A stretch of DNA of 10,699 bases from Syntrophomonadaceae bacterium (GTDB lineage Bacteria; Bacillota; Dethiobacteria; DTU022): the NCBI GenBank assembly GCA_007136055.1, contig SLHT01000147.1:1-10699 (forward strand). The letters run 5' to 3'. The notes under the pieces are model-generated. The model ran no database searches. It saw nothing but the letters and a program-made list of their open reading frames with translations, and had not been told where the DNA came from. Shown in pieces: positions 1 to 7,403 of the stretch (positions are counted from its first letter, which is position 1; the number at the start of each line of letters is the position of its first letter). The position numbers and the translations under genes were made by a program.

Positions 1-1277
1 AACACGGAATTATACCCATTGAACTGGTTGTAGTTAACCTTTATCCCTTTGAAAAAACAATTGCCCGTGAAGGAGTCAGTTTTGAAGAAACAATTGAAAA
101 TATCGACATTGGAGGGCCGGCCATGCTGCGGGCGGCGGCTAAGAACCATGCCGGCGTTGCGGTTGTTGTTAATCCGGAACACTATGGGGAATTGGTTGCC
201 GAGTTGAAAGGCGGCGGGCAGGTCAGTGCTGAAACGCGCTTCAAACTGGCAGCGGAAGCGTATGCCCACACCGCAGGTTACGATGCGGCAATTGCCGCCT
301 ACTTCAGGGATTTGCCCGGGGCGGAGATCGGGCAGTATCCCGATCGGCTGAGTCTTACCTTTGATAAGATCCAGGATTTGCGTTACGGGGAAAACCCCCA
401 GCAGGAGGCTGCTTTTTATGCCTCCGCAGGCATAAGTGAAGGACTGGCTGCAGCACGGCAACTGCAGGGCAAAGAGTTGTCCTTTAACAACTTAAATGAT
501 CTAAATGCGGCCTGGGAACTGGTTAGAGAGTTTGAAGGGGCGGCAGTTGTGGCCGTTAAACATGCCAATCCCTGTGGGGTCGGTCTGGCCATGACCCAGT
601 ACGAGGCATATAAGCTCGCTTACGAGGCCGATCCCGTGTCTATCTTTGGCGGAGTTTTAGCTTTGAACGGGCCTGTCGGTGCAGCGACAGCGAGGGAGAT
701 GGTTAAGATATTTTTAGAATTAATCGCTGCTCCGCATTTCACAGAAGAGGCTTTGAAAATATTGGAAGATAAAAAAGATATTCGCCTCCTGGAAGTTGGC
801 GAGTCACGCGGCGCTGAAAAGAATTTTGATTTGAAGAAGGTTACCGGCGGTATGCTTATTCAATCCGTGGACAGTGAACCGGTTGATGTAACCGGGGGAA
901 AGGTGGTTACTGCACGGGCGCCTGATGGCGGAGAATGGAAAGCGCTTAATTTTGCCCAGAAGGTGGTCAAGCATGTGCGTTCCAATGCCATTGTTGTCGC
1001 TTCTAGCGGACAGACTTTCGGGATCGGGGCCGGGCAGATGAGCCGTATCGGAGCGGCCAGGATTGCCTTAAGCCAGGCTGGAGAAAAGGCAAAAGGAGCC
1101 GTGCTCAGCTCTGACGCTTTCTTCCCCTTTCCCGACCTGGTAGACGAAGCCGCCGGGGCAGGAATTACAGCTATTGTTCAGCCGGGCGGTTCTTTAAGGG
1201 ACGACGAATCGATAAGGCTTTGCAACAACCTGGGGCTGGCCATGGTTTTTACGGGAAGGCGCTACTTTAAACATTAA
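1..1277 (+). CDS. purH: Bifunctional AICAR transformylase / IMP cyclohydrolase PurH, 5' end missing
   Basis: PurH catalyses the last two steps of IMP synthesis in the cytoplasm: formylation of AICAR by 10-formyl-THF, then ring closure. The reading frame is already open at the window edge (first whole codon at 3) and runs 424 codons to a TAA. With the family near 510 residues, about 85-90 N-terminal residues lie outside. The upstream codons give NLYPFEKT and then IDIGGPAMLRAAAKN, classic cyclohydrolase-domain motifs, so the internal ATG at 123 is not the start. The transformylase domain follows, with LRYGENPQQ, the catalytic KHANPCG (Lys-His encoded at 558-563), SSDAFFPFPD and IVQPGGS near the C-terminus. 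It is followed after 152 bases by purD, the usual purine-operon order. The visible part is intact. Confidence 0.97.
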   Translation, partial: HGIIPIELVVVNLYPFEKTIAREGVSFEETIENIDIGGPAMLRAAAKNHAGVAVVVNPEHYGELVAELKGGGQVSAETRFKLAAEAYAHTAGYDAAIAAYFRDLPGAEIGQYPDRLSLTFDKIQDLRYGENPQQEAAFYASAGISEGLAAARQLQGKELSFNNLNDLNAAWELVREFEGAAVVAVKHANPCGVGLAMTQYEAYKLAYEADPVSIFGGVLALNGPVGAATAREMVKIFLELIAAPHFTEEALKILEDKKDIRLLEVGESRGAEKNFDLKKVTGGMLIQSVDSEPVDVTGGKVVTARAPDGGEWKALNFAQKVVKHVRSNAIVVASSGQTFGIGAGQMSRIGAARIALSQAGEKAKGAVLSSDAFFPFPDLVDEAAGAGITAIVQPGGSLRDDESIRLCNNLGLAMVFTGRRYFKH

Positions 1278-1413
1278 TAACCGCGGTGCGAATTGCTTAA
1301 AAGTAATCGTTTATAGATCCTGTCACTGGTTAACGGATTCTTGTTGACGGACCAAAGTAAATTTGATCGCTATCCAAAGCGGGTAAGGACAATAATAACA
1401 GAAGCCTTTAGCC

Positions 1414-1420
1414 GAGGAGG
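1414..1420 (+). promoter_or_regulatory. Ribosome binding site deciding the purD start
   Basis: GAGGAGG stands 9 bases before the in-frame ATG at 1430 but only 4 bases before an out-of-frame ATG at 1425. The latter would encode only five residues before TAA at 1440. This supports the start at 1430. Confidence 0.7.
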
Positions 1421-1429
1421 TATAATGGA

Positions 1430-2704
1430 ATGCGCGTGTTAATTGTTGGTGGTGGGGGTCGTGAGCATACCCTGGCCTGGAAATTGGCCCAGAGCCCTCT
1501 TTTGGAAAGCCTTTACTGCGCTCCCGGGAATGCAGGAATTTCCGCGGTGGCGGAGTGTGTCGATATAGCTGCCGATGATATCGATTCCTTGAAACAATGG
1601 GCCCTGGAGAAGAAGATTGATTTGACGGTAGTTGGTCCCGAGGTTCCACTTGTTTTAGGGATCGCTGACTTGTTCAGGCAATCCGGTTTAAAAGTTTTTG
1701 GTCCCGACAGTAAGGGCGCGATGCTTGAAGGCAGTAAGGTCTGGTCCAAGCGTAAAATGAAACAGTGGGGTATTCCGACAGCCGGTTTTACTATATTCGA
1801 TGATTTTGATGATGCGCGAAGCCATCTGGCCCGCTTCTACGGGGGGCAGGTGGTGATCAAGGCCGATGGATTGGCGGCAGGGAAAGGGGTTACCGTGGCT
1901 TCCGGTCCCGAGGAGGCAGAGCAGGCTCTCTACGATATTATGATCGAAAGGGCTTTTGGAGAAGCGGGGGAAAGGGTCGTAATTGAAAATTGCCTCAGTG
2001 GTGAAGAAGTTTCTGTGCTGGCGGTGACCGACGGCAAAAATCTGGTCGTGCTGCCATCCTCACAGGATCACAAGGCAATTGGCGAGGGAGATAAAGGCCC
2101 CAATACAGGGGGCATGGGCGCTTATTCTCCGGCTCCAATTTACACTGCAGAGCTGGCCCGTAAGACTGAGACGGAAGTTTTCAGGCCCCTGTTAAATGGT
2201 TTTCTTGAGATGGGAGTCGATTTCAGAGGGGTTATTTATGCCGGTTTGATGGTTTCAGAAGATCAATTTAATGTTCTTGAGTTTAATGTGCGTTTTGGTG
2301 ATCCTGAAACGCAGGCGATTATCCCACGGATGCAGTCAGACCTGCTGCCGTTGCTGGCGGCGGCTGCTGAAGGGGACTTAAAAGATATTGAACCAAGATG
2401 GAAGGACGATCCCGCTGTTTGCGTGGTCTTAGCTTCAGACGGTTATCCGGGCAAGTATGAAAAAGGCCGTCTTATTGAAGGCATTGATGCCCTGGAAAGC
2501 AGTGGAGACGATAAAATTGCCATTTTCCATGCCGGAACAGCGCTGAAGGAAGGCCGGTTGGTTACAGCGGGCGGGCGTGTTTTAGGCGTAACAGCCTGGG
2601 ACAGTGATTTGCAAAAAGCGGTAGAAAGAGTATACGGTGCTGCGGATCAAATTAAATTTGAAGGTTGTTATTTCCGCCGCGATATAGCGCACAGGGCGCT
2701 TTGA
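1430..2704 (+). CDS. purD: Phosphoribosylamine--glycine ligase (GAR synthetase) PurD
   Basis: PurD joins glycine to phosphoribosylamine with ATP, the second step of purine synthesis. The 424-residue product is full length for the family. It starts with the N-domain motif GGGGREHTLAWKL (7-19) and CAPGNAGI. The ATP-grasp domain contains KADGLAAGKGV (144-154), QDHK..GEGDKGPNTGGMGAYSP, and the family signature RFGDPETQ (288-295); the C-terminal domain ends near residue 420. The ATG at 1430 is chosen because GAGGAGG (1414-1420) lies 9 bases upstream. Another ATG at 1425 is out of frame and hits a stop after five codons. It follows purH and is probably the last purine gene here, because the next gene is catabolic and 261 bases away. 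The family assignment is certain. Confidence 0.97.
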   Translation: MRVLIVGGGGREHTLAWKLAQSPLLESLYCAPGNAGISAVAECVDIAADDIDSLKQWALEKKIDLTVVGPEVPLVLGIADLFRQSGLKVFGPDSKGAMLEGSKVWSKRKMKQWGIPTAGFTIFDDFDDARSHLARFYGGQVVIKADGLAAGKGVTVASGPEEAEQALYDIMIERAFGEAGERVVIENCLSGEEVSVLAVTDGKNLVVLPSSQDHKAIGEGDKGPNTGGMGAYSPAPIYTAELARKTETEVFRPLLNGFLEMGVDFRGVIYAGLMVSEDQFNVLEFNVRFGDPETQAIIPRMQSDLLPLLAAAAEGDLKDIEPRWKDDPAVCVVLASDGYPGKYEKGRLIEGIDALESSGDDKIAIFHAGTALKEGRLVTAGGRVLGVTAWDSDLQKAVERVYGAADQIKFEGCYFRRDIAHRAL

Positions 2705-2725
2705 TACAGAATTCGGGGTTGGGCT

Positions 2726-2767
2726 TCGGAAGTTAGAAGACGAAAGTCTGAAGTCTGAGGTCTGAAG
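2726..2767. repeat. Degenerate tandem heptamer, six units (consensus TCTGAAG)
   Basis: Read in sevens, the segment is TCGGAAG, TTAGAAG, ACGAAAG, TCTGAAG, TCTGAGG, TCTGAAG. The last three units are nearly perfect and the first three carry one to three differences each. It lies in the purD-thiolase spacer, outside any supported gene. It looks like a decaying short sequence repeat; no function can be read from it. Confidence 0.75.
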
Positions 2768-2829
2768 CATAGAATTAATGATTAAAGCTGTTTTTCTTCC
2801 TCCCATTGTGGTAATTTGTCCGGGTAAAT

Positions 2830-2858
2830 TTGAGTGGGTCTGGTTATTCAACTATTTT
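2830..2858 (+). promoter_or_regulatory. Candidate sigma-70-type promoter ahead of the thiolase
   Basis: TTGAGT (2830-2835) and TATTTT (2853-2858) are separated by 17 bases. Each box matches four of six consensus positions. The site would give a leader of roughly 100 bases before the thiolase start and sits where the purine operon gives way to the catabolic genes, so a promoter is expected nearby. The boxes are weak and the region is A+T rich, so chance matches are plausible. Confidence 0.25.
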
Positions 2859-2953
2859 GGGCTTCAATTTTGAGGGGGTTTCAAAAACAGCGCAGCATAA
2901 TAACGATAAATATTAGATCGGACAGCAATATAAAAAGCAGGAATATTTTATGG

Positions 2954-2959
2954 AAGGGG
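2954..2959 (+). promoter_or_regulatory. Ribosome binding site deciding the thiolase start
   Basis: AAGGGG ends 6 bases before the ATG at 2966. A second in-frame ATG at 2963 is only 3 bases away and too close. The frame stays open upstream to 2834, but those 44 codons precede this site and do not resemble thiolase. Confidence 0.6.
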
Positions 2960-2965
2960 TGGATG

Positions 2966-4147
2966 ATGAGCGCTACAGTTGTAGTCGGGTTTGCACGCAC
3001 ACCGTTTGCGAAGTTTTTAGGCTCGCTGCAGGATGTGCCTGCAGTGGATCTTGGAGCTGCTGCTGTAAAGGAGGCGTTAGTTCGAGCCGGTCTTAAAGAC
3101 AGCGAAGTTGATAACGTGCTGCTGGGAATGGTTGTCCAGGGTGGTGCAGGACAAATTCCCTCCCGGCAGGCGACGATAAAGGCCGGTCTGCCTCATACTG
3201 TGCCTTCGGAAACGATTAATAAGGTTTGCGCTTCAGGTTTGCGGGCGGCCAATCTTGGGGATGCCCTGATCAGGGGAGGCGATGCATCCTTAATTGTAGC
3301 CGGCGGCATGGAGAATATGAGTGCGGTGCCTTATTACCTTCCGCGGGTACGGACTGGGGCCAGAATGGGTGATACTTCCTTAATTGACGGGATGGTCTAT
3401 GACGGCTTGTGGTGTCCTTTTCATAATGTCCACATGGGCGTTCACGGCAGTGCGGTACCCTCTGAACATGGAGTAACCAGGGCCGATATGGATCGCTGGT
3501 CACTGCGCAGCCACCAGAGGGCAGTACACGCTATGGAAAAGGGCTATCTTGCCGAAGAAATAGTTCCGATTAAGGTGCCGCAGCGGAAAGGAGATCCCCT
3601 GCTGGTGGAAAAGGATGAGCTGCCGCGTAGCGATACTACCCTGGAAAAGCTGGCTAAACTTCCCCCGGCTTTTGAGCCGGACGGGTTGGTTACCGCCGGC
3701 AATGCGCCGGGAATCAGCGACGGTGCCGCAGCCCTGGTCCTGGCTTCAACGGAACGTGCCCGCGAGTTAAACCTTGTTCCGATCGCTGAAATTGTTTCCC
3801 AGGGGATGGCTTCCCTTGAACCGCGCTATATTGCCACGGTACCTTACGAAGCGGCAAAAAAAGCATTGGACAAAGCTGGCTTAACAGCAGGACAGATGGA
3901 TTTAATAGAAGTCAACGAAGCTTTTGCCGGTGTAGCCCTGACCTCCATTAAACTTGGGGGTTGGGATGAGGAGAAAGTAAATGTAAACGGCGGTGCTGTC
4001 GCTTTAGGCCACCCGATCGGGGCCAGTGGAGCACGGATCCTGATCACCTTAATTGCAGAATTGCGCCGTCGCGGTGGGGGTTACGGTTTGGCTTCAATTT
4101 GCAGCGGCGCTGCGCAGGGCGAAGCCACTATAGTTAAAGTCCAATAA
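2966..4147 (+). CDS. Acetyl-CoA C-acetyltransferase (thiolase II type)
   Basis: This thiolase catalyses reversible cleavage of acetoacetyl-CoA (or a longer 3-ketoacyl-CoA) by CoA. From the ATG at 2966 the protein has 393 residues, the usual length. The nucleophile Cys88 lies in INKVCASGLRA. The C-terminal pair is His349 in GHPIGASGARI and Cys379 in SICSGAAQGEA, which closely match the positions of the Zoogloea enzyme (Cys89, His348, Cys378). GGMENMS and VNEAFAG are also present. The order thiolase then two acyl-CoA dehydrogenases points to beta-oxidation of butyryl-CoA rather than polymer or ketone synthesis, but direction cannot be read from sequence. No enoyl-CoA hydratase or 3-hydroxyacyl-CoA dehydrogenase accompanies it. 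The next gene begins 67 bases downstream. Chain-length preference is uncertain. Confidence 0.94.
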   Translation: MSATVVVGFARTPFAKFLGSLQDVPAVDLGAAAVKEALVRAGLKDSEVDNVLLGMVVQGGAGQIPSRQATIKAGLPHTVPSETINKVCASGLRAANLGDALIRGGDASLIVAGGMENMSAVPYYLPRVRTGARMGDTSLIDGMVYDGLWCPFHNVHMGVHGSAVPSEHGVTRADMDRWSLRSHQRAVHAMEKGYLAEEIVPIKVPQRKGDPLLVEKDELPRSDTTLEKLAKLPPAFEPDGLVTAGNAPGISDGAAALVLASTERARELNLVPIAEIVSQGMASLEPRYIATVPYEAAKKALDKAGLTAGQMDLIEVNEAFAGVALTSIKLGGWDEEKVNVNGGAVALGHPIGASGARILITLIAELRRRGGGYGLASICSGAAQGEATIVKVQ

Positions 4148-4194
4148 ATGACATACATGCAAGTATATGCTTGTATAGCTGTTACAGTTGTCAT
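4148..4194. promoter_or_regulatory. Nested inverted repeats in the thiolase-dehydrogenase spacer
   Basis: An outer perfect pair ATGACA (4148-4153) / TGTCAT (4189-4194) encloses an inner GCAAG...CTTGT element (4159-4174, core CAAG/CTTG) and a CTGT-T-ACAG hairpin (4179-4187). The set begins directly after the thiolase stop and ends just before the ribosome binding site of the next gene. It could be an operator or an RNA structure in the leader; there is no T-run, so it is not a standard terminator. Confidence 0.3.
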
Positions 4195-4198
4195 CTAC

Positions 4199-4207
4199 AG
4201 AGGAGAG
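4199..4207 (+). promoter_or_regulatory. Ribosome binding site deciding the first dehydrogenase start
   Basis: AGAGGAGAG ends 7 bases before the ATG at 4215. The frame is open from a TTG at 4188, but that codon lies upstream of this site. The ATG at 4210 is out of frame. Confidence 0.65.
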
Positions 4208-4214
4208 TAATGTA

Positions 4215-5333
4215 ATGACTTTTACCTTAACGGTAGAGCACAAAAAGAAGCGGGAAGAGTTCCGGTGTTTTGCTGAAGAGGAACTTGATTCTGGCGATCA
4301 TTTTCCGCAGGAGAACTTGCAAAAAGCAGCAGAACGGGGCTATATGGGTTATCCTATACCTGTGCAGTGGGGCGGTCAGGGTAGAGATTTTTTAAGCTAT
4401 ATCCTCCTAATTGAAGAAATATCAAGGGTTTGTTCTTCTACCGGGGCGATTACAGCGGTGCATACTTCGGTAGGCACGTTTCCAATCCTTTATTATGGCA
4501 CAGATCAACAAAAAAAACGCTACCTGCCGGGATTGGCTCGTGGTGAATTGTTGGGCGCCTTTGCACTGACAGAAGCGGGAGCGGGTTCTGATGCGGCTTC
4601 TTTAGCGACTACTGCTACTGCTGTCGAAGATGGCTATCGTTTAAACGGCAGCAAACTATTTATTACCAGTGGTGGCCAGGCCGACATCTATACCGTATTC
4701 GCTACCGTGGACAGGGAAAAGGGCGTGAAGGGGATCACCGCTTTCCTGGTAGAAAAAAATACCGCCGGGCTAATAGTTGGAAAACCAGAAAAAAAGATGG
4801 GTTTGAACCGTTCTCATACTACTGAGTTGCAGTTTGAAGATCTCTTTGTGCCAAAGTCGAACCGGCTTGGTAATGAAGGCGAAGGCTTTAAAATCGCCAT
4901 GTCACTTCTTGACGGTGGCAGAATAGGTATTGCTGCCCAGGGACTGGGAATGGCCCGGGCTGCCATCGATTTTACGGTTAACTACTTAAAAGAACAGGAC
5001 TTGAAAGGAAATAAAACCGAACAGGGGGTTAGCTTTGTGCTCGCTGATCTGGCCTGCAGTTTTGAAGCTGCGCGCCTGCTTGTTTACCGGGCTGCAGCCT
5101 TAAAAGATAGCGGTGCACGCTGTTCAAAAGAGGCTTCAATGGGGAAAATGTTTGCTACCGACCTGGCCATGACTGCGGCTACCAAATGTATGGATCTGTG
5201 CGGGCTTGCCTCTGCTAGAGAAGAAAGCCCACTGGTCCGCTACTTTCGCGATGCCAAAGCCCCCCAGATTTATGAGGGATCTAACCAGATTCAGCGTATC
5301 GTGATTGCACGTCAAATATTGCGGGATTATTAA
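4215..5333 (+). CDS. Acyl-CoA dehydrogenase family protein, divergent FAD-contact motifs
   Basis: This is a 372-residue flavoprotein of the acyl-CoA dehydrogenase family, expected to oxidise an acyl-CoA to the 2-enoyl-CoA and pass electrons to ETF. The N-terminal helical domain, middle beta domain with ALTEAGAGSDAAS (117-129) and FITSGGQAD (149-157), and C-terminal helical domain are all present. The catalytic base is the Glu354 of QIYEGSNQIQ. Two conserved elements are altered. The dimer-contact segment that reads R-x-QFG in the next gene is YLKEQDLKGNKTEQG (257-271), two residues shorter and lacking the Arg. The QxxGGxGY motif is replaced by MDLCGLASAREES (326-338). In family structures these two elements hold the ADP half of the FAD of the neighbouring subunit. 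The protein may be active with altered FAD binding, or work as a partner of the second dehydrogenase. Substrate unknown. Confidence 0.88.
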   Translation: MTFTLTVEHKKKREEFRCFAEEELDSGDHFPQENLQKAAERGYMGYPIPVQWGGQGRDFLSYILLIEEISRVCSSTGAITAVHTSVGTFPILYYGTDQQKKRYLPGLARGELLGAFALTEAGAGSDAASLATTATAVEDGYRLNGSKLFITSGGQADIYTVFATVDREKGVKGITAFLVEKNTAGLIVGKPEKKMGLNRSHTTELQFEDLFVPKSNRLGNEGEGFKIAMSLLDGGRIGIAAQGLGMARAAIDFTVNYLKEQDLKGNKTEQGVSFVLADLACSFEAARLLVYRAAALKDSGARCSKEASMGKMFATDLAMTAATKCMDLCGLASAREESPLVRYFRDAKAPQIYEGSNQIQRIVIARQILRDY

Positions 5334-5341
5334 CCTATACT

Positions 5342-5371
5342 TCCTGATCCTGGGCCTTTCAGGATAAAGGA
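5342..5371. other. Stem-loop between the two dehydrogenase genes
   Basis: ATCCTG (5347-5352) pairs perfectly with CAGGAT (5360-5365) across a 7-base loop. An outer TCCT/AGGA pair (5342-5345 with 5368-5371) extends it across a small internal loop. It starts 9 bases after the first dehydrogenase stop. No T-run follows, so it is more likely an mRNA-processing or stability element than a factor-independent terminator. The remainder of the 147-base spacer is A+T rich, and only the ribosome binding site at its end is evident. Confidence 0.35.
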
Positions 5372-5480
5372 TTTGCTCTGGAAGCAATTAATAGAAATTA
5401 TAGAGCAGCTTAACGGAAATGGACATAAGCATTATTTGTCTAATTAAATTTAAGGCAACAGAAAAAAGGAGGTTGAGTAA

Positions 5481-6620
5481 GTGAATTTTGTGTTGACGGA
5501 AGAGCAGGAAATGACTCGTAAGATGGTTCGCGATTTTGCTGAAAAGGAGGTTCAACCTGGCGCTGATGAGCGTGATGACAAGGAAGAGTTTTCACGGGAA
5601 CTTTTTGACAAGATGGGCGAGCTTGGACTAACTGGGATACCGTGGCCTGAAAAATACGGCGGCGGAGAATGTGATTTTGTAAGTTACGTTATAGCTATAG
5701 AAGAGCTTTCCAGGGTTGATGCTTCAGCCGGAATAACCCTATCTGCCCATACTTCTCTCGCCGGATGGCCTGTTTATAAGTATGGTAACGAAGAGCAGAA
5801 GAAAAAATATCTTGAACCGATGGCTTTAGGCCAAAAGCTTGGCGCCTATGCCCTGACAGAAGCTACCGCCGGTACAGATGCAGCCGCGCAGAGTACGACC
5901 GCAGTTTTAGACGGCGACAGCTATGTGCTAAACGGCAACAAGATATTTATCACCAACGGTGGCGATGCTGAAATTAATGTTGTTTTTGCTGTCACCGACA
6001 AAGGAAAAAAAGCAAAAGGAGTTAGCGCTTTTATTGTCGAAAAAGGAACCCCTGGATTTACATTTGGTAAAAAGGAGCGCAAGATGGGCTTGCGGTCATC
6101 ACCAACCATGGAGCTGGTTTTTGATAACTGCCGCGTGCCTAAAGAGAATCTTCTTGGCAAAGAGGGCGAAGGATTTAAAATTGCAATGAGCACCCTTGAT
6201 GGCGGTCGGAACGGTGTAGCAGCTCAGGCTGTTGGCATTGCCCAGGGAGCGCTGGAGGAAGCAGCAAAGTATGCCAAGAGCAGGGAGCAGTTCGGTCAGC
6301 CGATTTGCAACTTCCAGGCGATTTCATTTATGTTGGCTGATATGGGAACAAAAATTGAAGCATCCCGCCTGCTGACCTACCAGGCAGCTTATCTGGAGAG
6401 TGAAGGACTTTCTTACGGAAAAGCATCGGCAATGGCCAAGCTTTTTGCTTCGGAAACGGCGATGGAGGTAACCACAAAAGCGGTACAAATTTTTGGCGGC
6501 TATGGCTATACCCGTGATTATCCCGTTGAACGCTTCATGCGTGACGCAAAAATTACCGAATTGTATGAAGGCACCAGTGAAGTACAGCGCCTGGTTATCT
6601 CACGCTACCTGCTTACCTAA
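5481..6620 (+). CDS. Acyl-CoA dehydrogenase, butyryl/short-chain type
   Basis: This 379-residue dehydrogenase starts at GTG 5481, with AAAGGAGG (5465-5472) 8 bases upstream. All family hallmarks are present: ALTEATAGTDAAA (124-136), FITNGGDAE (156-164), the FAD dimer-contact segment SREQFGQPICNFQ (267-279), QIFGGYGYTRD (336-346) and the catalytic Glu363 in LYEGTSEVQR. Length, catalytic-Glu position near the C-terminus and overall motifs fit butyryl-CoA dehydrogenase and related short-chain enzymes; branched-chain or glutaryl-type relatives cannot be excluded. The usual Pro in TEPxAGSD is replaced by Ala-Thr (TEATAGTD), which is tolerated in the family. It sits between a divergent paralogue and B12-mutase genes, consistent with oxidation of the butyryl-CoA released or consumed by that mutase. 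No ETF genes lie next to it. Confidence 0.92.
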   Translation: MNFVLTEEQEMTRKMVRDFAEKEVQPGADERDDKEEFSRELFDKMGELGLTGIPWPEKYGGGECDFVSYVIAIEELSRVDASAGITLSAHTSLAGWPVYKYGNEEQKKKYLEPMALGQKLGAYALTEATAGTDAAAQSTTAVLDGDSYVLNGNKIFITNGGDAEINVVFAVTDKGKKAKGVSAFIVEKGTPGFTFGKKERKMGLRSSPTMELVFDNCRVPKENLLGKEGEGFKIAMSTLDGGRNGVAAQAVGIAQGALEEAAKYAKSREQFGQPICNFQAISFMLADMGTKIEASRLLTYQAAYLESEGLSYGKASAMAKLFASETAMEVTTKAVQIFGGYGYTRDYPVERFMRDAKITELYEGTSEVQRLVISRYLLT

Positions 6621-6632
6621 TATTTACATAAT

Positions 6633-6718
6633 GGGACAAGGGGACAGGTTCCTTGTCCCACCATCAACATCTAAATATGTTAAAAAATGGTGGGACAAGG
6701 AACCTGTCCCCCTGTCCC
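6633..6718. repeat. REPIN-like long inverted repeat
   Basis: Two 31-base arms (6633-6663 and the reverse complement of 6688-6718) agree at 30 of 31 positions around a 24-base centre, which itself carries AACAT/ATGTT (6666-6670, 6677-6681). The left arm is also internally palindromic: GGGACAAGG (6633-6641) and CCTTGTCCC (6651-6659). The element begins 12 bases after the second dehydrogenase stop. This two-arm architecture is that of REPIN elements mobilised by RAYT-type transposases. None is encoded here, so that link is inferred. No T-run follows either arm. Confidence 0.8.
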
Positions 6719-6776
6719 GGAATGCTTACTAATAGAGGGAACGATAATCTGTTTCACCATGCCGGTTTCTGATGAA

Positions 6777-6783
6777 GGGAGAG
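6777..6783 (+). promoter_or_regulatory. Ribosome binding site deciding the adenosyltransferase start
   Basis: GGGAGAG ends 6 bases before the ATG at 6790. The in-frame ATG at 6772 lies upstream of this site and has no purine-rich sequence of its own, so the shorter protein is preferred. Confidence 0.6.
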
Positions 6784-6789
6784 CTTTTA

Positions 6790-7317
6790 ATGTCGAAAGA
6801 ATTGCCGGGGTTGATTATGGTTTTCACCGGCGACGGTAAGGGTAAGACTACTGCCGCGGTTGGCCAGGCGATGCGGGCCCTGGGTCACGGATACCGTGTT
6901 TTTATGATTCACTTTATGAAGGGACGCGATTATGGAGAATTTCTGGCTACAAAAAATATGCCCAATCTAACCCTGGTTCGTGCCGGTCGGGATGATTTTG
7001 TTTCTCGTGAGGAACCAGATCCGGTCGATATCGAGTTGGCCAGGGATGGTTTTGCCCAGTCTGAAAAAGCGGTGATGGATGGTGCTTACGACCTGGTTGT
7101 TTTGGATGAAATTAACGTGGCTGTTGATTACGGTTTGATTAATGAAGGTGATCTTTTAAATCTTCTTAGGAACAAGCCCCAAAAGGTGGCAATTATCTTA
7201 ACCGGACGCAACGCTTCTCCGGAACTAATTAAAATGGCCGATATGGTCAGTGAAGTTTTAGCAATCAAGCATCATTATGAGCAAGGGGCCGATTGCTGCC
7301 GGGGGATAGAGTTTTAA
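6790..7317 (+). CDS. cobO: Cob(I)alamin adenosyltransferase, CobA/CobO/BtuR family
   Basis: This enzyme transfers the adenosyl group of ATP to cob(I)alamin or cob(I)yrinic acid diamide, making the adenosyl-B12 cofactor needed by the mutase encoded downstream. The 175-residue protein has the family P-loop GDGKGKTTAA (14-23), HFMKGRDYGE, the Walker-B-like DLVVLDEINVAVDYGLI, LTGRNASPELI, and the C-terminal RGIEF hallmark. All fit the CobA type rather than the unrelated PduO or EutT types. The segment before RGIEF reads HHYEQGADCC, with two adjacent cysteines where relatives usually have AGIKAR-like residues. An upstream ATG at 6772 would add six residues but lacks a ribosome binding site. Its position ahead of meaB and the mutase suggests it serves this enzyme rather than general B12 synthesis. 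Confidence 0.93.
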   Translation: MSKELPGLIMVFTGDGKGKTTAAVGQAMRALGHGYRVFMIHFMKGRDYGEFLATKNMPNLTLVRAGRDDFVSREEPDPVDIELARDGFAQSEKAVMDGAYDLVVLDEINVAVDYGLINEGDLLNLLRNKPQKVAIILTGRNASPELIKMADMVSEVLAIKHHYEQGADCCRGIEF

Positions 7318-7403
7318 TGAATAAATCAGTAAAGATAAGAGATGGAAAGGCTGGAAAAGAAAACAAGGGTCCTGGACAAAATATTATAGCCATAAATGGA
7401 ATT

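Noticed and set aside
1344..1372. Promoter ahead of purD based on TTGACG at 1344-1349
   Set aside because: No acceptable -10 box lies 16-18 bases downstream, and purD is expected to be transcribed with purH.
2834..2965. Longer N-terminus for the thiolase
   Set aside because: The extra 44 codons have no thiolase character and precede the ribosome binding site at 2954-2959. The 393-residue version puts the catalytic residues at family positions.
6633..6718. Factor-independent terminator after the second dehydrogenase
   Set aside because: The hairpin is strong but no T-run follows it. The nearly identical arm elsewhere and the two-arm layout fit a repeat element better.
6493..6732. 79-codon frame overlapping the end of the second dehydrogenase
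   Set aside because: It overlaps a well-supported gene in another frame, and its tail is the translated inverted repeat.
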